Shown here piece by piece: positions 1-13,345 of a stretch of DNA of 64,000 bases (position 1 is its first letter; each line of letters opens with the position of its first letter). Below the pieces are notes generated by a model. That model searched no databases, was not told where the DNA came from, and saw nothing but the letters and a program-made list of their open reading frames with translations. The translations under genes and the position numbers were made by a program. The DNA is from Streptomyces alboflavus (GTDB taxonomy: Bacteria; Actinomycetota; Actinomycetes; Streptomycetales; Streptomycetaceae), in NCBI RefSeq assembly GCF_000716675.1, contig NZ_JNXT01000003.1, forward strand, positions 310,001 to 374,000, written 5' to 3'.

Positions 1-1
1 C

Positions 2-1006
2 GACGACCGCCGTGCGGACCCCTTCGCGCCCACCCCGACACCGCGCGAGCTGATGATCCAGGTCTGGTACGCGGCCGCCGGGCACCGCGGTCTCGAACGC
101 GCCCGGTACCTCACGCCCGGCCTCGAACCGGTCGTCGAGCGGCGCTTCGAACTCCCCGAGGGCTCCCTGGGGTCGGTGCGCACCGGGGCCTGGCAGGACG
201 CCCCGGCGCACCCGCGCCTGCACCGCGCACCCGTGGTGTTCTTCGGCCCGGGCCGCCAGGACCCCGCCGCCACCGGCACGGCCTTCGCCCAGGACCTGGC
301 GAGCCACGGCTACGTGGTCATCGGCGTCAACCACACCTACGACGGCCCCACTCAGTTCCCCGACGGCCGGATCATCCCGCAGAACCCCGCCACCGGCGAC
401 CAGGCACTCCTGCGCAAGTACTCCGACGTCCGTGCCGCCGACCTGAGCTTCGTGCTCGACGTCCTGACCGGACAGCGCGCGACGCGGCTGCCCGCGGAGT
501 TCTCACGGGCGCCGCACCACACCGGCTTCGGCGTGTTCGGCCACTCCCTCGGCGGCTCCGCGGCCGCCGAAGCGCTGCGCACCGACCCGCGCTTCACAGC
601 GGGCGCCTGCCTGGACGGCGCGCTCCAGACGGACGCGGTGAAGACGGGACTGGGGCAACCCTTCCTGCTCTTCACCGAGCCGATGGAGCTGCCGACCTGG
701 ACCGACTTCATGGCCCACCACACGGCCTGGGGCCGCCGCATGGTCCTCGCCGGCGCCCGCCACTACAGCTTCAACGACCTCGCCGCCCTCGGCGTCGGGC
801 TCCGGCTCGACCAGGCATGGACCGCCGAACGCCACGCCAGGTTCTTCGGCACGGCCGAGGGACGCCGCTCGCAGGCGGTCACGGGTGCGTACGTCCGCGC
901 GTTCTTCGACCACTGGCTGCGCGGCCGCACCGCGACCTCACCGTCCCTGGACGCACCGGACGCCGACTATCCCGAGATCACGATCGGCTGGACGTCCGGC
1001 AACTGA
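2..1006 (+). CDS. alpha/beta hydrolase, PAF-acetylhydrolase-like (5' truncated by window)
   Basis: The reading frame is open from the first bases of the window, so the true start lies upstream. The visible N-terminus (DPFAPTPTPRELMIQVWYAA) matches the strand typical of platelet-activating-factor acetylhydrolase-like lipases, which hydrolyse short acyl esters. The nucleophile elbow is GHSLGG near nt 538-555, and a late His (GARHYSF) could complete the triad. No signal peptide is visible because the start is missing. It is followed by a convergent gene 25 bp away. Family assignment is good; the substrate is unknown. Confidence 0.8.
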   Translation, partial: DDRRADPFAPTPTPRELMIQVWYAAAGHRGLERARYLTPGLEPVVERRFELPEGSLGSVRTGAWQDAPAHPRLHRAPVVFFGPGRQDPAATGTAFAQDLASHGYVVIGVNHTYDGPTQFPDGRIIPQNPATGDQALLRKYSDVRAADLSFVLDVLTGQRATRLPAEFSRAPHHTGFGVFGHSLGGSAAAEALRTDPRFTAGACLDGALQTDAVKTGLGQPFLLFTEPMELPTWTDFMAHHTAWGRRMVLAGARHYSFNDLAALGVGLRLDQAWTAERHARFFGTAEGRRSQAVTGAYVRAFFDHWLRGRTATSPSLDAPDADYPEITIGWTSGN

Positions 1007-1031
1007 CCCCGTCCCGCCCGCCCCAAGGGGT

Positions 1032-1643
1032 CTACGCCCCGGCTCCGTAGTGCCCGTACTCCGGAAGCCCCACCGCGTCGAAGGTGTGCACGGAGAGGCC
1101 GCCCGGCGTCGTCCGGTGGTCGACGAGCCGCAGCCCGGCCGGCGCGCCGCCGTCCGGGAACAGCCGTCGGCCCTTGCCCACCACGACCGGCGCGATGACG
1201 AGCCGCAACGTGTCGACAAGACCCGCGGCAAGCAGGGACTGGGCCAGCAGCGCACTGCCGTGAATCTGAAGTTCCCGCCCCGGTTGCCGCTTCAGCTCGG
1301 CGACCTGGGCGGGGATCTCCCCGGACAGAACGGTGGTCGGGTCCCAGTCCGCCTTGGTCGGGCTGTGCGCGGCCACGTACTTCGGCAGGCCGTTCATGAC
1401 GGGCGCGAAGGGATGGTCGGTCATCGTCGGCCAGTCCCGCGCGAAGTTCTCGTACGTACGACGGCCGAAGAGCAGCGCGTCCGCCTCGGCGAGCCACGTC
1501 CCGGCAAGGTCCACGAACTCCTCGTCCATGTGCGGCACGAACCAACCACCCCGCGTGAACCCGTCACTGGTGTCCTCGTCCGGAGCCCCCGGCCCCTGCG
1601 AAACCCCGTCGAGCGACAGGAACTCCTGCACGACCAGCTTCAT
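1032..1643 (-). CDS. dihydrofolate reductase family protein (RibD C-terminal-like)
   Basis: A 203-aa protein beginning MKLVVQEFLSLDGV, the usual N-terminal strand of this family. The later segments ALLFGRRTYENF and GSALLAQSLLAAGLVDTLRLVIAPVVVGKGRRLF are the conserved NADPH-binding and C-terminal parts. The longer upstream reading adds 14 residues with no family match, so I start at this ATG. Such proteins are usually stand-alone oxidoreductases of unknown substrate in Streptomyces, not the essential FolA. The 200 bp upstream hold no gene. Confidence 0.85.
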   Translation of the reverse strand: MKLVVQEFLSLDGVSQGPGAPDEDTSDGFTRGGWFVPHMDEEFVDLAGTWLAEADALLFGRRTYENFARDWPTMTDHPFAPVMNGLPKYVAAHSPTKADWDPTTVLSGEIPAQVAELKRQPGRELQIHGSALLAQSLLAAGLVDTLRLVIAPVVVGKGRRLFPDGGAPAGLRLVDHRTTPGGLSVHTFDAVGLPEYGHYGAGA

Positions 1644-1845
1644 TGCACACCACACTCTCTTCGGCCTCGACGGCCGATTCGGCATCTCCGCGGCCAGGGC
1701 GCCGCGCCGACCTCGACGGGAGACGCGATCGTCCCACTCCTCAGACCCTTCGGGGCGCAGACACTCATCGGTGCGGGCGCGGCGTGTCGTGTGCTCGGCG
1801 TCGCCGAGAGTTCGCCCAGCGGGACGACTTCGCCGACGGCATGGG

Positions 1846-2904
1846 CTACACGGGCCTCCGGACCTGGCCGGGCACGTAGCCGGACTGTGTCAGGAGGCGT
1901 CGCAGCCAGCGCGTGCGGGCGTCACGTGCGTCCCGCGTGACGGCTGCACGCGGCGCGATGCCGTCGAAGCCGTGGTACGCACCGGACCACACATGCAGTT
2001 CGGCCTGGCCACCGGCTTGCCAGATCGCGTTCGCGTACGCCATGTCCTGGTCCCGGAACATCTCCGCCGAGCCGACGTCGATGTACGCCGGGGGCAGGCC
2101 GGAGAGGTCGGTGGCGCGGGCGGGGGCGGCGTACGGCGGCAGGTCCGCGGCGCCGTAGCGGCTCCCGAGGAGCGCCTTCCACGCGGTCGCGTTCGAGGTG
2201 AGGTCCCACAGGCCGGTGCCCGTCATCTGGCGGCAGGAGAACGTGGTGTCGCGGTCGTCGAGCATCGGGCACAGGAGCAGTTGCCCGAGGGCTCCGGGGC
2301 CGCCCCGGTCGCGGGACAGGAGGGCGAGTGCCGCGGCGAGCCCGCCGCCCGCGCTCTTGCCGCCGATGACGACGCGGTCCGCGTCGACGCCGAGGTCGGC
2401 CGCGTGCTCCGTCGCCCAGACGAGCCCGGCGTAGCAGTCCTCCAGCGGCGCCGGGTACTGCGCGCGCGGCGCGAGGCGGTACTCGACCGAGATGACGGCC
2501 AGGTTCAGCGGGAGCACCCACTCGTCGAGGATCCGCGGCAGCACGGACCACGCGTTGCCCATCACCATGGCGCCGCCGTGCATGTAGTAGAGGAGGGGCA
2601 GCGGCCCGACGGACCCCGCCGGTCGCGCGCTCACCAGCGTGACGTCCGGCGCGCCCGGCGGCCCCGGCACACTCAGCTCCGTCACCTCGAACCGGCCGTC
2701 GGCGCGCAGGTCCTCGACCGTCGGCCGCGGCCGGGCCGTGGCGTCCCGCTCCTGCCGGGCCGGCAGATTGTCCGGGGTGATCGACTCCCATGACGCCCTG
2801 CCCAAGGCGTCGAGGACGGGGCCAAGGTCGGGGTCGAACGGGGGCGCGGCGGGTGGCGGCGCCGGGGCCCGGTCCGGTCGCGCGGGCGTGTGACGGTCAC
2901 TCAT
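1846..2904 (-). CDS. alpha/beta hydrolase, hormone-sensitive-lipase family
   Basis: A 352-aa cytoplasmic-type esterase. The oxyanion-hole motif HGGAMVMG and the nucleophile elbow GGKSAGGG are clear. The usual GDSAGG has Lys in place of Asp here. A late Asp (near FRDQD) and the His in AYHGFDG complete the triad. The first 25 residues are Pro/Ala rich and probably disordered. A ribosome site GGAGTG precedes the ATG. It lies 44 bp downstream of the Ser/Thr kinase gene on the same strand and may be co-transcribed with it. It probably hydrolyses a short-chain or acetyl ester. Confidence 0.85.
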   Translation of the reverse strand: MSDRHTPARPDRAPAPPPAAPPFDPDLGPVLDALGRASWESITPDNLPARQERDATARPRPTVEDLRADGRFEVTELSVPGPPGAPDVTLVSARPAGSVGPLPLLYYMHGGAMVMGNAWSVLPRILDEWVLPLNLAVISVEYRLAPRAQYPAPLEDCYAGLVWATEHAADLGVDADRVVIGGKSAGGGLAAALALLSRDRGGPGALGQLLLCPMLDDRDTTFSCRQMTGTGLWDLTSNATAWKALLGSRYGAADLPPYAAPARATDLSGLPPAYIDVGSAEMFRDQDMAYANAIWQAGGQAELHVWSGAYHGFDGIAPRAAVTRDARDARTRWLRRLLTQSGYVPGQVRRPV

Positions 2905-2948
2905 GAATCACTCCACGGTGGGGTCGGGGGGCGCTTGGTGTGACGCCA

Positions 2949-4583
2949 CTACGCCCGCCACACCGTCATGTCGGCGGTCAGGAAGCTGATCCCGCTCTTC
3001 GGCAGCGCCGTCGACTTCACCTGGACCACCAGCAGCGCGATGTCCCCGGAGGGGTGCTTGACGCAGATCTCGCTGCCCGCCGCCACGGCGGCCAGGGGGA
3101 GGCGGTGGCTGTCCGCGCCGCTGAGGGCGATGCGGCAGGACTCCTGGGTGGCGCCCGGCTTGCTGTACAGCATGGTGATGAAGCTGGTGTCGCTCTCGAT
3201 CGAGCAGTTGGTGTCGTCGCAGACGAAACGGATGTCGCCCTTGCGGTCCTTGCGCCTGACCGGCTCCTTGATGCCCAGCGAGTTCTTCTCGTCGAGCCAC
3301 TGGAGCGGGTACGGGATGCCCCGCGGCGGCTCGGGCTTGTCCGACGAGGACCCCTTCCCCTCCGGCTTGCCCCCGTCGGCCCCCGACTCCGACCCGCCCG
3401 ACCCCGACCCGCCCGACTCCGCCCCGGAGCCCGACCGCGACAAGGACCCGTCCGACCGGCCGGACGCCCCTGCCTCGGCCGTCGACGACCCGGCGGCCTT
3501 GCGGTCCCGGGACCCGTCCCTCGCCTCCACGACCGTCCACGTCACGCCGCCGAGCACCAGCGCCCCCGCTGTCATGGCCGCGGCGGTGACCAGCGTGGCA
3601 CGTCTCCTGCGCACCCTCCGGTCGTCCGGCCCCTGCGGCCGGGTCTCCGCGACCAGCGGCGTCGTGAACACCGGAGTGGGGTCGGGAACCGGCGCCGGAA
3701 TCCTCACCTCCGGTCCCATGACCTCCCGCCAGATCTCCGGCCCGGGGCCCGGGTCCTGGCCGAGCCGCTGCCGGCACCAGTGGACGATCTCCGCAGGCGT
3801 GGCCCGCCGCGCGGGATCGGCGACCAGGCACCGGGCGATCAGCGGGCGCAACTGCGCGGGCAGCAGGGACAGGTCGGGCTCGGAGTGCACGATCCGGTAC
3901 AGCACGCTGACGGAAGGTCCGTCTCCGTACAGCGGCTCTCCGAGCGCTGCGAACGCCGCCGTCTGCCCGAGCGCGAAGACGTCGGTCGCCGCCGTGACCT
4001 CGCCCCCGGACGCCTGCTCCGGAGCCATGAACTGGGGCGTGCCGACGGCGGAGCCCGTGACCGTGTGCGAGGTGATGTCGGAGGCCAGCGAGATGCCGAA
4101 GTCGATGACACGCGGCCCGTCGGCGGCGAGCAACACGTTCGACGGCTTCAGGTCCCGGTGCACGATTCCCGCGCCGTGGATGGCCTGGAGCGCCTCGGCC
4201 ACCCCCGCCACCAGCCACAGCACTGCGGACACCGGCAGCGGACCGCGCCGCGCCACGGCGTCCGCGAGCGAGGGCCCGGGCACGTACAGCGTGGCCAGCC
4301 AGGGCGGCACGCCGTCCGCGTCGGCGTCGATCAGCTCGGCGGTGTACGCGCCACGGACCCGCCGGGCGGCCTCCACCTCCCGGCGGAACCGCCGCCGGAA
4401 CTCCGGGTTGTCGGCGAGCTCGGGCCGCACCACCTTGATCGCCACCGCGCGGCCGCCCCGCGTGTGCGACAGATAGACCCGTCCCATGCCGCCCGCGCCC
4501 AGCCGGGCCGCGAGACGGTAGCCGCCCACCAGCGGTGGATCGTCCGCCTGCAACGGCTTGAACACCTCGGCCGGATGATTCAT
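2949..4583 (-). CDS. membrane-anchored Ser/Thr protein kinase (PknB type)
   Basis: A 544-aa eukaryotic-type kinase. The glycine loop GAGGMGRVY is at about 29-37, the ATP lysine is K50, the catalytic loop is HRDLKPSN (H142-D144) and DFG is at 161-163. After the kinase domain come an Arg stop-transfer patch, one membrane helix (about 325-347), a Ser/Gly/Glu-rich linker, and a roughly 130-aa extracellular domain without PASTA repeats but with paired Cys. I start at the ATG with GGGGGGAAG just upstream; a start 7 codons earlier is possible. The ligand and targets are unknown. Confidence 0.9.
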   Translation of the reverse strand: MNHPAEVFKPLQADDPPLVGGYRLAARLGAGGMGRVYLSHTRGGRAVAIKVVRPELADNPEFRRRFRREVEAARRVRGAYTAELIDADADGVPPWLATLYVPGPSLADAVARRGPLPVSAVLWLVAGVAEALQAIHGAGIVHRDLKPSNVLLAADGPRVIDFGISLASDITSHTVTGSAVGTPQFMAPEQASGGEVTAATDVFALGQTAAFAALGEPLYGDGPSVSVLYRIVHSEPDLSLLPAQLRPLIARCLVADPARRATPAEIVHWCRQRLGQDPGPGPEIWREVMGPEVRIPAPVPDPTPVFTTPLVAETRPQGPDDRRVRRRRATLVTAAAMTAGALVLGGVTWTVVEARDGSRDRKAAGSSTAEAGASGRSDGSLSRSGSGAESGGSGSGGSESGADGGKPEGKGSSSDKPEPPRGIPYPLQWLDEKNSLGIKEPVRRKDRKGDIRFVCDDTNCSIESDTSFITMLYSKPGATQESCRIALSGADSHRLPLAAVAAGSEICVKHPSGDIALLVVQVKSTALPKSGISFLTADMTVWRA

Positions 4584-4743
4584 CGGCGCTCTTCCCCCCG
4601 TCACCAGCTGGCCAGCGGAAGGGTGCTGACCAGCGACAGAAGCTTAAACGGACGGCAAACGGGGGCGTACGGGGGTGGGTGGAGGGGGGAACCGGGAGCG
4701 GTCCGCCCCTCCTGGCGCCTAGGGAGCCCCTGTCGAGTCAGAC

Positions 4744-5607
4744 TCAGCGGGCCACGGGATCGCCCCAGAGGCGGGCGTCCGGGTCGCCCCGTGTCCCGAG
4801 CCGTTCGGCGAGGAACGCGATGATCTCGTCGCGGGCCCGTACGGTCGGGTGGCCCTCCTCGTCGACCAGATGGGCGGTGACGACGCTGTGGGCGCAGCCG
4901 ACGCTGTCGCGGAAGAAGGGCGGAGGGTCGGTGTTCGCCGCCTCGTCGGGCAGCACACGGCCGTCGAACGCGTCGCCGAGCAGCGCACGGTACGCCGCGA
5001 AGCGCTGGCCGGTGCACCACTTGTCGTTGCTGAAGCGGTACGCGAGGACCTTCAGGCCGTCGCGCTCGACGCGTTCGGCCACGGCTGCGGCGTCCTCGGC
5101 GCCGATCTCCAGGCCGCCGGGGTCGTCGAGCGGCAGCGACGGATGGTTCACCACCGGTGCGACGACCGCCGGTTCCAGGGCCATGGTGAGGGCGAAGTTG
5201 CCGGTGAAGCACAGGCCCACGGCGCCGACACCGGGCCCGCCGCGCTCGGCGTGCGCGAGGCGGGCGAGACCGCGCAGCCACGAGACGACGGGGCTGGTCC
5301 CGCCACCGGCGAACGCCCGGAACTCGGCGCTGACACAGGCGCGGCGCACGACGGCCTCGCCCGCGTCGACGAGCGGGTAGGCGCCGTCGGCGCCGAACAG
5401 GGACGGCATGTAGACGGAGAAGCCCGCGTCGCGCAGCCAGCGGGCGAACCGCGCGAGGTCGGGGCTGATGCCCGGCATCTCCGGCATCAGGACGACGGCC
5501 GGTCCCGACCCGCAGACGTACACGGTCCTGCTGATGTCATCGACGCCGACGGTCCTCCGGGAGAAGTCCCCAAGGAGGTCGTCGCGCTGCCCTCGCACGG
5601 TTGTCAT
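4744..5607 (-). CDS. dienelactone hydrolase family protein
   Basis: A 287-aa alpha/beta hydrolase. The motif VGLCFTGNFAL holds a Cys nucleophile in the elbow G-L-C-F-T-G, as in dienelactone hydrolases. The early motif AVVLMPEMPGIS and the late His (GCAHSVVTAHLVDEEGHP) fit the fold. The frame stays open for another 79 codons upstream, but that part overlaps the divergent promoter region and has no family match, so MTTVRGQ is taken as the start. It is transcribed divergently from a GlxA-type regulator 144 bp away, which is the likely controller. Confidence 0.8.
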   Translation of the reverse strand: MTTVRGQRDDLLGDFSRRTVGVDDISRTVYVCGSGPAVVLMPEMPGISPDLARFARWLRDAGFSVYMPSLFGADGAYPLVDAGEAVVRRACVSAEFRAFAGGGTSPVVSWLRGLARLAHAERGGPGVGAVGLCFTGNFALTMALEPAVVAPVVNHPSLPLDDPGGLEIGAEDAAAVAERVERDGLKVLAYRFSNDKWCTGQRFAAYRALLGDAFDGRVLPDEAANTDPPPFFRDSVGCAHSVVTAHLVDEEGHPTVRARDEIIAFLAERLGTRGDPDARLWGDPVAR

Positions 5608-5751
5608 GAGGCCCAGGATGGCGAGATGCTGCCCGAGGCGAGAAGCGGCGAGATCGCCATGCTTCACGGTGATCTCGCCACGGGCCGTGGCCGGCCCATG
5701 GCCGCGTCGGGCGAACGGCCGAAGGACCGAAACGTGGGAGGCAGTCGCCGC

Positions 5752-6816
5752 ATGGTTCCGCTGCGCGTGAGTGTGCTGGCCTACCCCGGCTGTTTCGGGT
5801 CGGAGGTGTTCGGTGTCCTCGACCTCCTCACCATGGCCGGGCATGTGGCCGCCGCGCGCGGAGCGGGGGAGCCGTCGTACGAGACGTCGGTCGTCTCGCC
5901 CCGCCGGTGGGTGACCGTGTCCGGCGGCACGGGCGTCGACGTCTCGGCGATGCGCCCCGCGGACGTGCTGATCGTCCCGGGCTTCGAGATCTCACCGGCG
6001 CTCGACCTGGACACCGCCCTCGCGGACCTGAAGCCCGAAGTCGCGGCCATCCGCGGGCAGGCCGCCGCAGGGACCGCGGTCGTGTCGATCTGCGTCGGCG
6101 CCTTCCTCCTCGCCGAGGCCGGGCTGCTCGCGGGGCGTGCGGCGACGACCTCATGGCTGTACGCGGACCGGTTCGCGCGGCGCTACGCCGATGTGGCCGT
6201 CCGCTCCGAGCAGTTGGTGGTGACCGACCGCGGCGTGACGACCACCGCGGCCTTCAGCGCGATGTACGACTTCGCGCTCCGCTTCGTCCGCGAGCACGAC
6301 GGCCCCCGCGTGGCCCGCGGCACGGCGCGCATCGCTCTGCTCGACGACGCCCGGGCCACCCAGTCCGCGTACGTGGACGTGGGGCTCCTGCCCGCCGTGG
6401 GCCGACGCTTCTCCCTCGGCGTGAAGCGGTGGCTCGACCAGAACCTGGGGGAGCGCTACGACCTGGCCGCCCTGGCCAAGGAGTTCGGCGTCAGCACCAG
6501 GACCCTGCTCCGGCGCTTCGGCGACGAGGCCGGCGAGACCCCTCTGTCCTATCTGCACACCGCGCGGGTACGCCGGGCCCGACACCTCCTGGAGACGACC
6601 GACCGCACCGTCGCGAGCGTCGCCGCCGACGTCGGGTACCGCAACCCCGGCGCCTTCGCCCAGGTCTTCACCCGCCACACGGGCCAGCGGCCGAGCACGT
6701 ACCGCGCGGCCTTCCGCCGCCACGACACCCCGGGGCCCCCGGCGCCCACTCGGCCACAGCACGCGCCCGCCCGACCACAGCACGCGCCCACCCGAAGCGA
6801 ACCCGCGCCTACCTGA
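5752..6816 (+). CDS. GlxA-type AraC-family transcriptional regulator
   Basis: A 354-aa protein with an N-terminal DJ-1/PfpI-like domain (about 1-170), including the elbow [10 protein letters not shown], and a C-terminal AraC double helix-turn-helix (about 225-320) ending [18 protein letters not shown]. The start is ATG with GGGAGG 10 nt upstream. The last 30 residues are a Pro/Ala/His tail with a short duplicated unit ([16 protein letters not shown]). It is divergent from the dienelactone hydrolase gene, its probable target. Its stop overlaps the convergent phosphotransferase gene by 8 bp. Confidence 0.88.
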   Translation: MVPLRVSVLAYPGCFGSEVFGVLDLLTMAGHVAAARGAGEPSYETSVVSPRRWVTVSGGTGVDVSAMRPADVLIVPGFEISPALDLDTALADLKPEVAAIRGQAAAGTAVVSICVGAFLLAEAGLLAGRAATTSWLYADRFARRYADVAVRSEQLVVTDRGVTTTAAFSAMYDFALRFVREHDGPRVARGTARIALLDDARATQSAYVDVGLLPAVGRRFSLGVKRWLDQNLGERYDLAALAKEFGVSTRTLLRRFGDEAGETPLSYLHTARVRRARHLLETTDRTVASVAADVGYRNPGAFAQVFTRHTGQRPSTYRAAFRRHDTPGPPAPTRPQHAPARPQHAPTRSEPAPT

Positions 6817-7342
6817 CCCGCGCCGCGATGGCCCGCGCGCACGCCATCGACTCGGCGTGCCCGGTGTCCACCTCCACGTCGTACACCATGCCCCGGTGGA
6901 CCACGTCGGCCTGCGACGCGGCCATCCCGACGACGCGGTCCCCGCGCGCGACCTCACGGTCCGCGGCGATCGCGCCGTCGCACCGCACACCGACCCACAG
7001 CACCGGCAGCTCGCCCAGCGCCTCCCGCCACCGCCGCTGCGACTCGGCACCGCTGAGGAACACCTCGTCGACGATGATCCGCGCCCCCGCGCCGGCCATC
7101 GCGGCGAGCCCCGCGATCCAGGCCCCCTCCAGAGCCCGGAACTCCGGCCCGACGACGACTTCGCCGTCCGGGCCGAACGCGATCCCCGCGTCCGACGCCC
7201 GCATCGCCGCGGGCAACGCGTCGACGAACGTGTCGACCCCGAAGGCCAGCCACGGCTCCGGCAGGAGGGCCTGCAGACACCGCACGATCCCGGACTTGCC
7301 CGAGCTGGAACCACCGTTGAGAACGATCACCTGGGTTTTCAC
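6809..7342 (-). CDS. chloramphenicol 3-O-phosphotransferase family protein
   Basis: A 177-aa P-loop kinase. Length and sequence closely follow the S. venezuelae enzyme that phosphorylates the 3-hydroxyl of chloramphenicol: P-loop GGSSSGKS at 10-17, catalytic Asp in FGVD at position 37, then [22 protein letters not shown] and ARGDRV. The start is GTG at the first residue that aligns. The longer upstream reading adds 31 unmatched residues. No chloramphenicol biosynthesis genes are nearby, so the native substrate may differ. The 3' end overlaps the AraC-family gene. Confidence 0.87.
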   Translation of the reverse strand: MKTQVIVLNGGSSSGKSGIVRCLQALLPEPWLAFGVDTFVDALPAAMRASDAGIAFGPDGEVVVGPEFRALEGAWIAGLAAMAGAGARIIVDEVFLSGAESQRRWREALGELPVLWVGVRCDGAIAADREVARGDRVVGMAASQADVVHRGMVYDVEVDTGHAESMACARAIAARVR

Positions 7343-7394
7343 GGCGCCACAGTAGGCATCCGGTGACGCCACGCCAAACGAATTCCGCCGGAGG

Positions 7395-7865
7395 TCAGTG
7401 CTGGATGAGACCCCCGACCGTGACAGGCGCCACATGCCCGGTCGGCGGCTCCGTCCGTGCCAGGCCGAGGCCGATGTCGACCAGTGACGACCGCCGGAGG
7501 CGGGCGACGTCGGGGATCGGGGTCCAGCGTGACTCGGCGATCTCGCCGTTCGGCTCGGGGCGGAGGCGGCCGCCGGTGATGCGGCAGCGGTAGAAGACGC
7601 CGACGTTCTGGTGGTCGGGCAGGCCGGGCGCGCGGTCCGCCGCAGGGATCAGCCGCGAGTCCACGCCCAGGAGGCGTTCGACCACCGCGTCGCAGCCCGT
7701 CTCTTCGGCCACTTCCCGGATCACCGCGTCGAACGGATCCTCCGCGTGCTCGACCCTGCCGCCCGGGAGGGTCCAGGTGGACACGCCGCTCGGCGACACG
7801 TGCCGGGCGAGAAGCACCCGGCCGTCCTCGACGCACACGGCGTACGCAGCGAGCCGGAAACTCAT
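7395..7865 (-). CDS. Nudix hydrolase
   Basis: A 156-aa Nudix protein. The Nudix box [20 protein letters not shown] followed by ETG is intact at about 40-62, with the metal-binding REVAEE core. Nudix enzymes cleave nucleoside diphosphates linked to another moiety; this one resembles MutT/ADP-ribose-type housekeeping hydrolases, but the substrate cannot be read from sequence. It is followed, on the same strand, by the phosphotransferase gene. Confidence 0.88.
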   Translation of the reverse strand: MSFRLAAYAVCVEDGRVLLARHVSPSGVSTWTLPGGRVEHAEDPFDAVIREVAEETGCDAVVERLLGVDSRLIPAADRAPGLPDHQNVGVFYRCRITGGRLRPEPNGEIAESRWTPIPDVARLRRSSLVDIGLGLARTEPPTGHVAPVTVGGLIQH

Positions 7866-7992
7866 CCCGTACCTTTCGGAAACTTCCTGGCGGACACCCT
7901 CACGGCGCCCGGATCCTGCTGACGGACAGCGGGCCGTCCGACACGGCCACCGCGGACGTGCCGGACAGCCCGGGGGCCGACGGCGGCCTCGG

Positions 7993-9272
7993 CTACGACG
8001 ACACCGGCACCGGAGTCGCGCAGCTCGGCCCGGACACGGACTGCTCCGCGCCGTCGCCCGGAACCATCACCTGCACATGGTCCAGGAGGACCGCCACCAC
8101 CTCGTCGAGATCGAGCCGCCTCTCGACGGCCCGCAGCTGCGGCAGCCCCGCCCGCGTGCTGACCCGCGGCGGCGCGAGCAACTGGCAGCAGTCCTCGTCG
8201 GGGAGCACCGAGATGCCGGCCGTGCCGATGGCGTGCGCCTCGTCGATGATCTCCTGCTTGTCCCAGCCCACGAGCGGACGCAGCACGGGCAGCGAAGCCG
8301 CCTCGTCCACCGCCGCCATGTTCGCCAGCGTCTGGCTCGCGACCTGCCCGAGGCTGTCGCCCGTGACCAGGGCCTCGGCCCTGGTGCGCGCCGCAAGCGC
8401 CGAGGCGGTGCGCACCATCAGGCGGCGCTGCGCCACCACCTGGAGGCGGCCCGCGCCCGCGACGGCGAGTTGCTTCTGCGCCTTGCCGAGCGCGATGACG
8501 TGCAGTCGGCCCGGGGGCTGAAAGCGGTTCAGCTCACGCGCCAGGGCGTACGCCTTGTAGACGGACGAAGGGTTCGTGTACGGGGCGCCGTTGAAGTGCA
8601 CGAAGTCGCAGGACAGGCCCCGGCGCATGGCCCGGTGGGCGGCGACGGGGGAGTCGTAGCCACCGGACAGCAGGACCAGGGCCCGGCCGCTCGACCCGAC
8701 GGGGAGCCCCGACAGGCCGGGCAGACGCGTCCAGGACAGATACGTCTCCTTGCGGTCGATCTCGACCGACAGCAGCACCTCGGGCCGCTTGAGGTCCACC
8801 GTCAGCTGCGGCAACGCCTCCTTCACGCGGGCGCCGACGTGGACGTCCACCTGGGACGAGGTCAACGGGAACTGTTTGTCGCGGCGCCGGGACCGCACGG
8901 CGAAGCTCCGCACCGGCCGGTCCGCGAGCAGTCCCCGCAGCGCGTCGACTCCGGCGCGCGTCACGTCGTCGAGCGTGCTGGGGACCCGGATCGCCGGCTC
9001 GACCGAGGCGAAGCCGACGACCCGCCGGGCCCGTTCCACGAGGGCGTCGAGCGGCACCTCGCCGCCCAGGACGGTGACGTTCTGGGTGTCCTTGATCCAT
9101 GTCGACCCGCCGATGCCGCGCAGGGCGATCCGCAGGTTGTCGTGCAGCCGCTCGGTGAAGCGGTGCCGGTTGCGTCCCTTGAGGAAGATCTCGCCGTGCT
9201 TGAGCCGCACACAGGGGCTGTACGCGGGCGTCGCCCCGGGTGCGGGCGGCACGGGTGGTGCGGACTCGGGCA

Positions 9273-9273
<1 letters not shown>
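7993..9273 (-). CDS. thiI: tRNA 4-thiouridine synthase / sulfurtransferase ThiI
   Basis: A 426-aa protein with an N-terminal ferredoxin-like/THUMP part (LKHGEIFLKGRNRHRF at about 24-39) and the ATP pyrophosphatase loop SGGYDSPVAAHRAMRRG near 203-219. The C-terminal part has EDCCQLLAPP as in Bacillus-type ThiI, and there is no rhodanese domain. The enzyme activates U8 of tRNA for thiolation and can serve thiazole synthesis. Its ATG overlaps the nrdF stop by one base (TGATG), so the two are translationally coupled. This places thiI at the end of the nrdIEF operon, under the same cobalamin riboswitch. Confidence 0.85.
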
Positions 9274-12500
<3,227 letters not shown>

Positions 12501-12504
<4 letters not shown>

Positions 12505-12956
12505 GCCGCCGTCCGCGTCCGCTGCTCCGCCCGCCGCGGCTGCTCCGTCGAAGAGTGTCGTGTCCAAAACCTCTCAAGTCCTTCCCGTACGGCGCGGACG
12601 TCGTGGTCCGTGCCCAGCAGCTCGAATCGGTACAGCTCGGGAACCCCGCACTTCGCCGAGATCACCCGTCCGGCCAGGCAGTAGTCCGCGCCGAAGTTGG
12701 TGTTGCCGGAGGCGATCACCCCGCGCAGCAGCGCCCGGTTGGCCTCGATGTTCAGGAACCGGATCACCTGTTTGGGGACCGCCCCGGCGCGTTCGCCGCC
12801 GCCGTAGGTCGGCACGATCAGCACATAGGGCTCGGTGACCAGGGGCGTGCCCTCGCTGCGCGGGTGCAGGGGGATGCGCGTGGCGGGCAGGCCGAGCCGC
12901 TCCACGAAACGCCTGGTGTTCTCCGAGACGCTGGAGAAATACACGAGACCGCTCAC
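12501..12956 (-). CDS. nrdI: flavodoxin-like activator NrdI
   Basis: A 151-aa flavodoxin-like protein starting [20 protein letters not shown], with [11 protein letters not shown] and the loop [18 protein letters not shown] around the FMN. NrdI supplies oxidant to NrdF: it assembles the Mn/tyrosyl cofactor in class Ib and makes the DOPA radical in class Ie. The start is GTG with AGGAGG 8 nt upstream. The frame is open much further upstream, but that is leader RNA downstream of the riboswitch. First gene of the operon. Confidence 0.93.
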
Positions 12957-13113
12957 CGGTCGCCGCCTCCTCTCGCTCGTACCCGTCTCCTCCGAGAACC
13001 GGGGAGGGGGAGCGGCGGCGCGTGAGGCGGTCGCCCGGAGCGGCGGCCACGAGGGCACGCCGGACCCGGAGTCCGTACGGCGGCCACGGAGCCCTCCCAC
13101 GGGGCCTCGAAGC

Positions 13114-13138
13114 GCGTACGCCGCTCTTCGGCGTACGC
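13114..13138 (-). terminator. hairpin directly 3' of the nrd riboswitch
   Basis: A perfect 10-bp stem (GCGTACGCCG / CGGCGTACGC) with a 5-nt loop sits immediately after the B12 box on the minus-strand transcript and before nrdI. It has no U-tract, which is common for Streptomyces attenuators. It is a candidate expression platform for the aptamer, inferred from position only. Confidence 0.55.
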
Positions 13139-13141
13139 ACC

Positions 13142-13345
13142 GGTGGCAGGTCTTCGGACTCGCGGGCCCGTCCTCCCCGAAGGAGGACACCTACTGGCCG
13201 TCGCTTCCCGGGCCCCGTTCGTCGGGCCCAGTGCGTGTGACGGCGGTCGTTCCCGCTCACCGCTGCGGGGCAGTCCCGGATTCCCACCGGGTTCCCTCTT
13301 GCCTCGCCCGGCACCGGAGTGCCTGGCGAACCACCAGCGAAGCCA
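13142..13345 (-). promoter_or_regulatory. cobalamin riboswitch (nrdIEF-thiI leader)
   Basis: On the minus strand the leader contains the cobalamin aptamer landmarks in order: GGGAACCCGGTGGGAATCC, the GCCCCGCAGCGGTGAGC segment, and the 3' B12 box AGTCCGAAGACCTGCCAC. B12-controlled ribonucleotide reductase operons are known in Streptomyces. Cobalamin binding should lower expression of nrdI-nrdE-nrdF-thiI. The core is almost identical to the next riboswitch upstream. Confidence 0.93.

Noticed and set aside
2940..4823. Long plus-strand open frame across the kinase gene
   Set aside because: GC-rich DNA gives long antisense frames; the product is Arg/Pro-rich without domains, while the minus strand has a complete kinase.
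6809..7342. Chloramphenicol biosynthesis cluster suggested by the phosphotransferase
   Set aside because: No other chloramphenicol pathway genes are nearby; the resistance-type gene occurs alone.
12505..12567. TTG start for nrdE at 12567
   Set aside because: TTG starts are rare and the ribosome site is poorly placed. GTG 12504 overlaps the nrdI stop in the usual GTGA way. Kept as an alternative in the entry.
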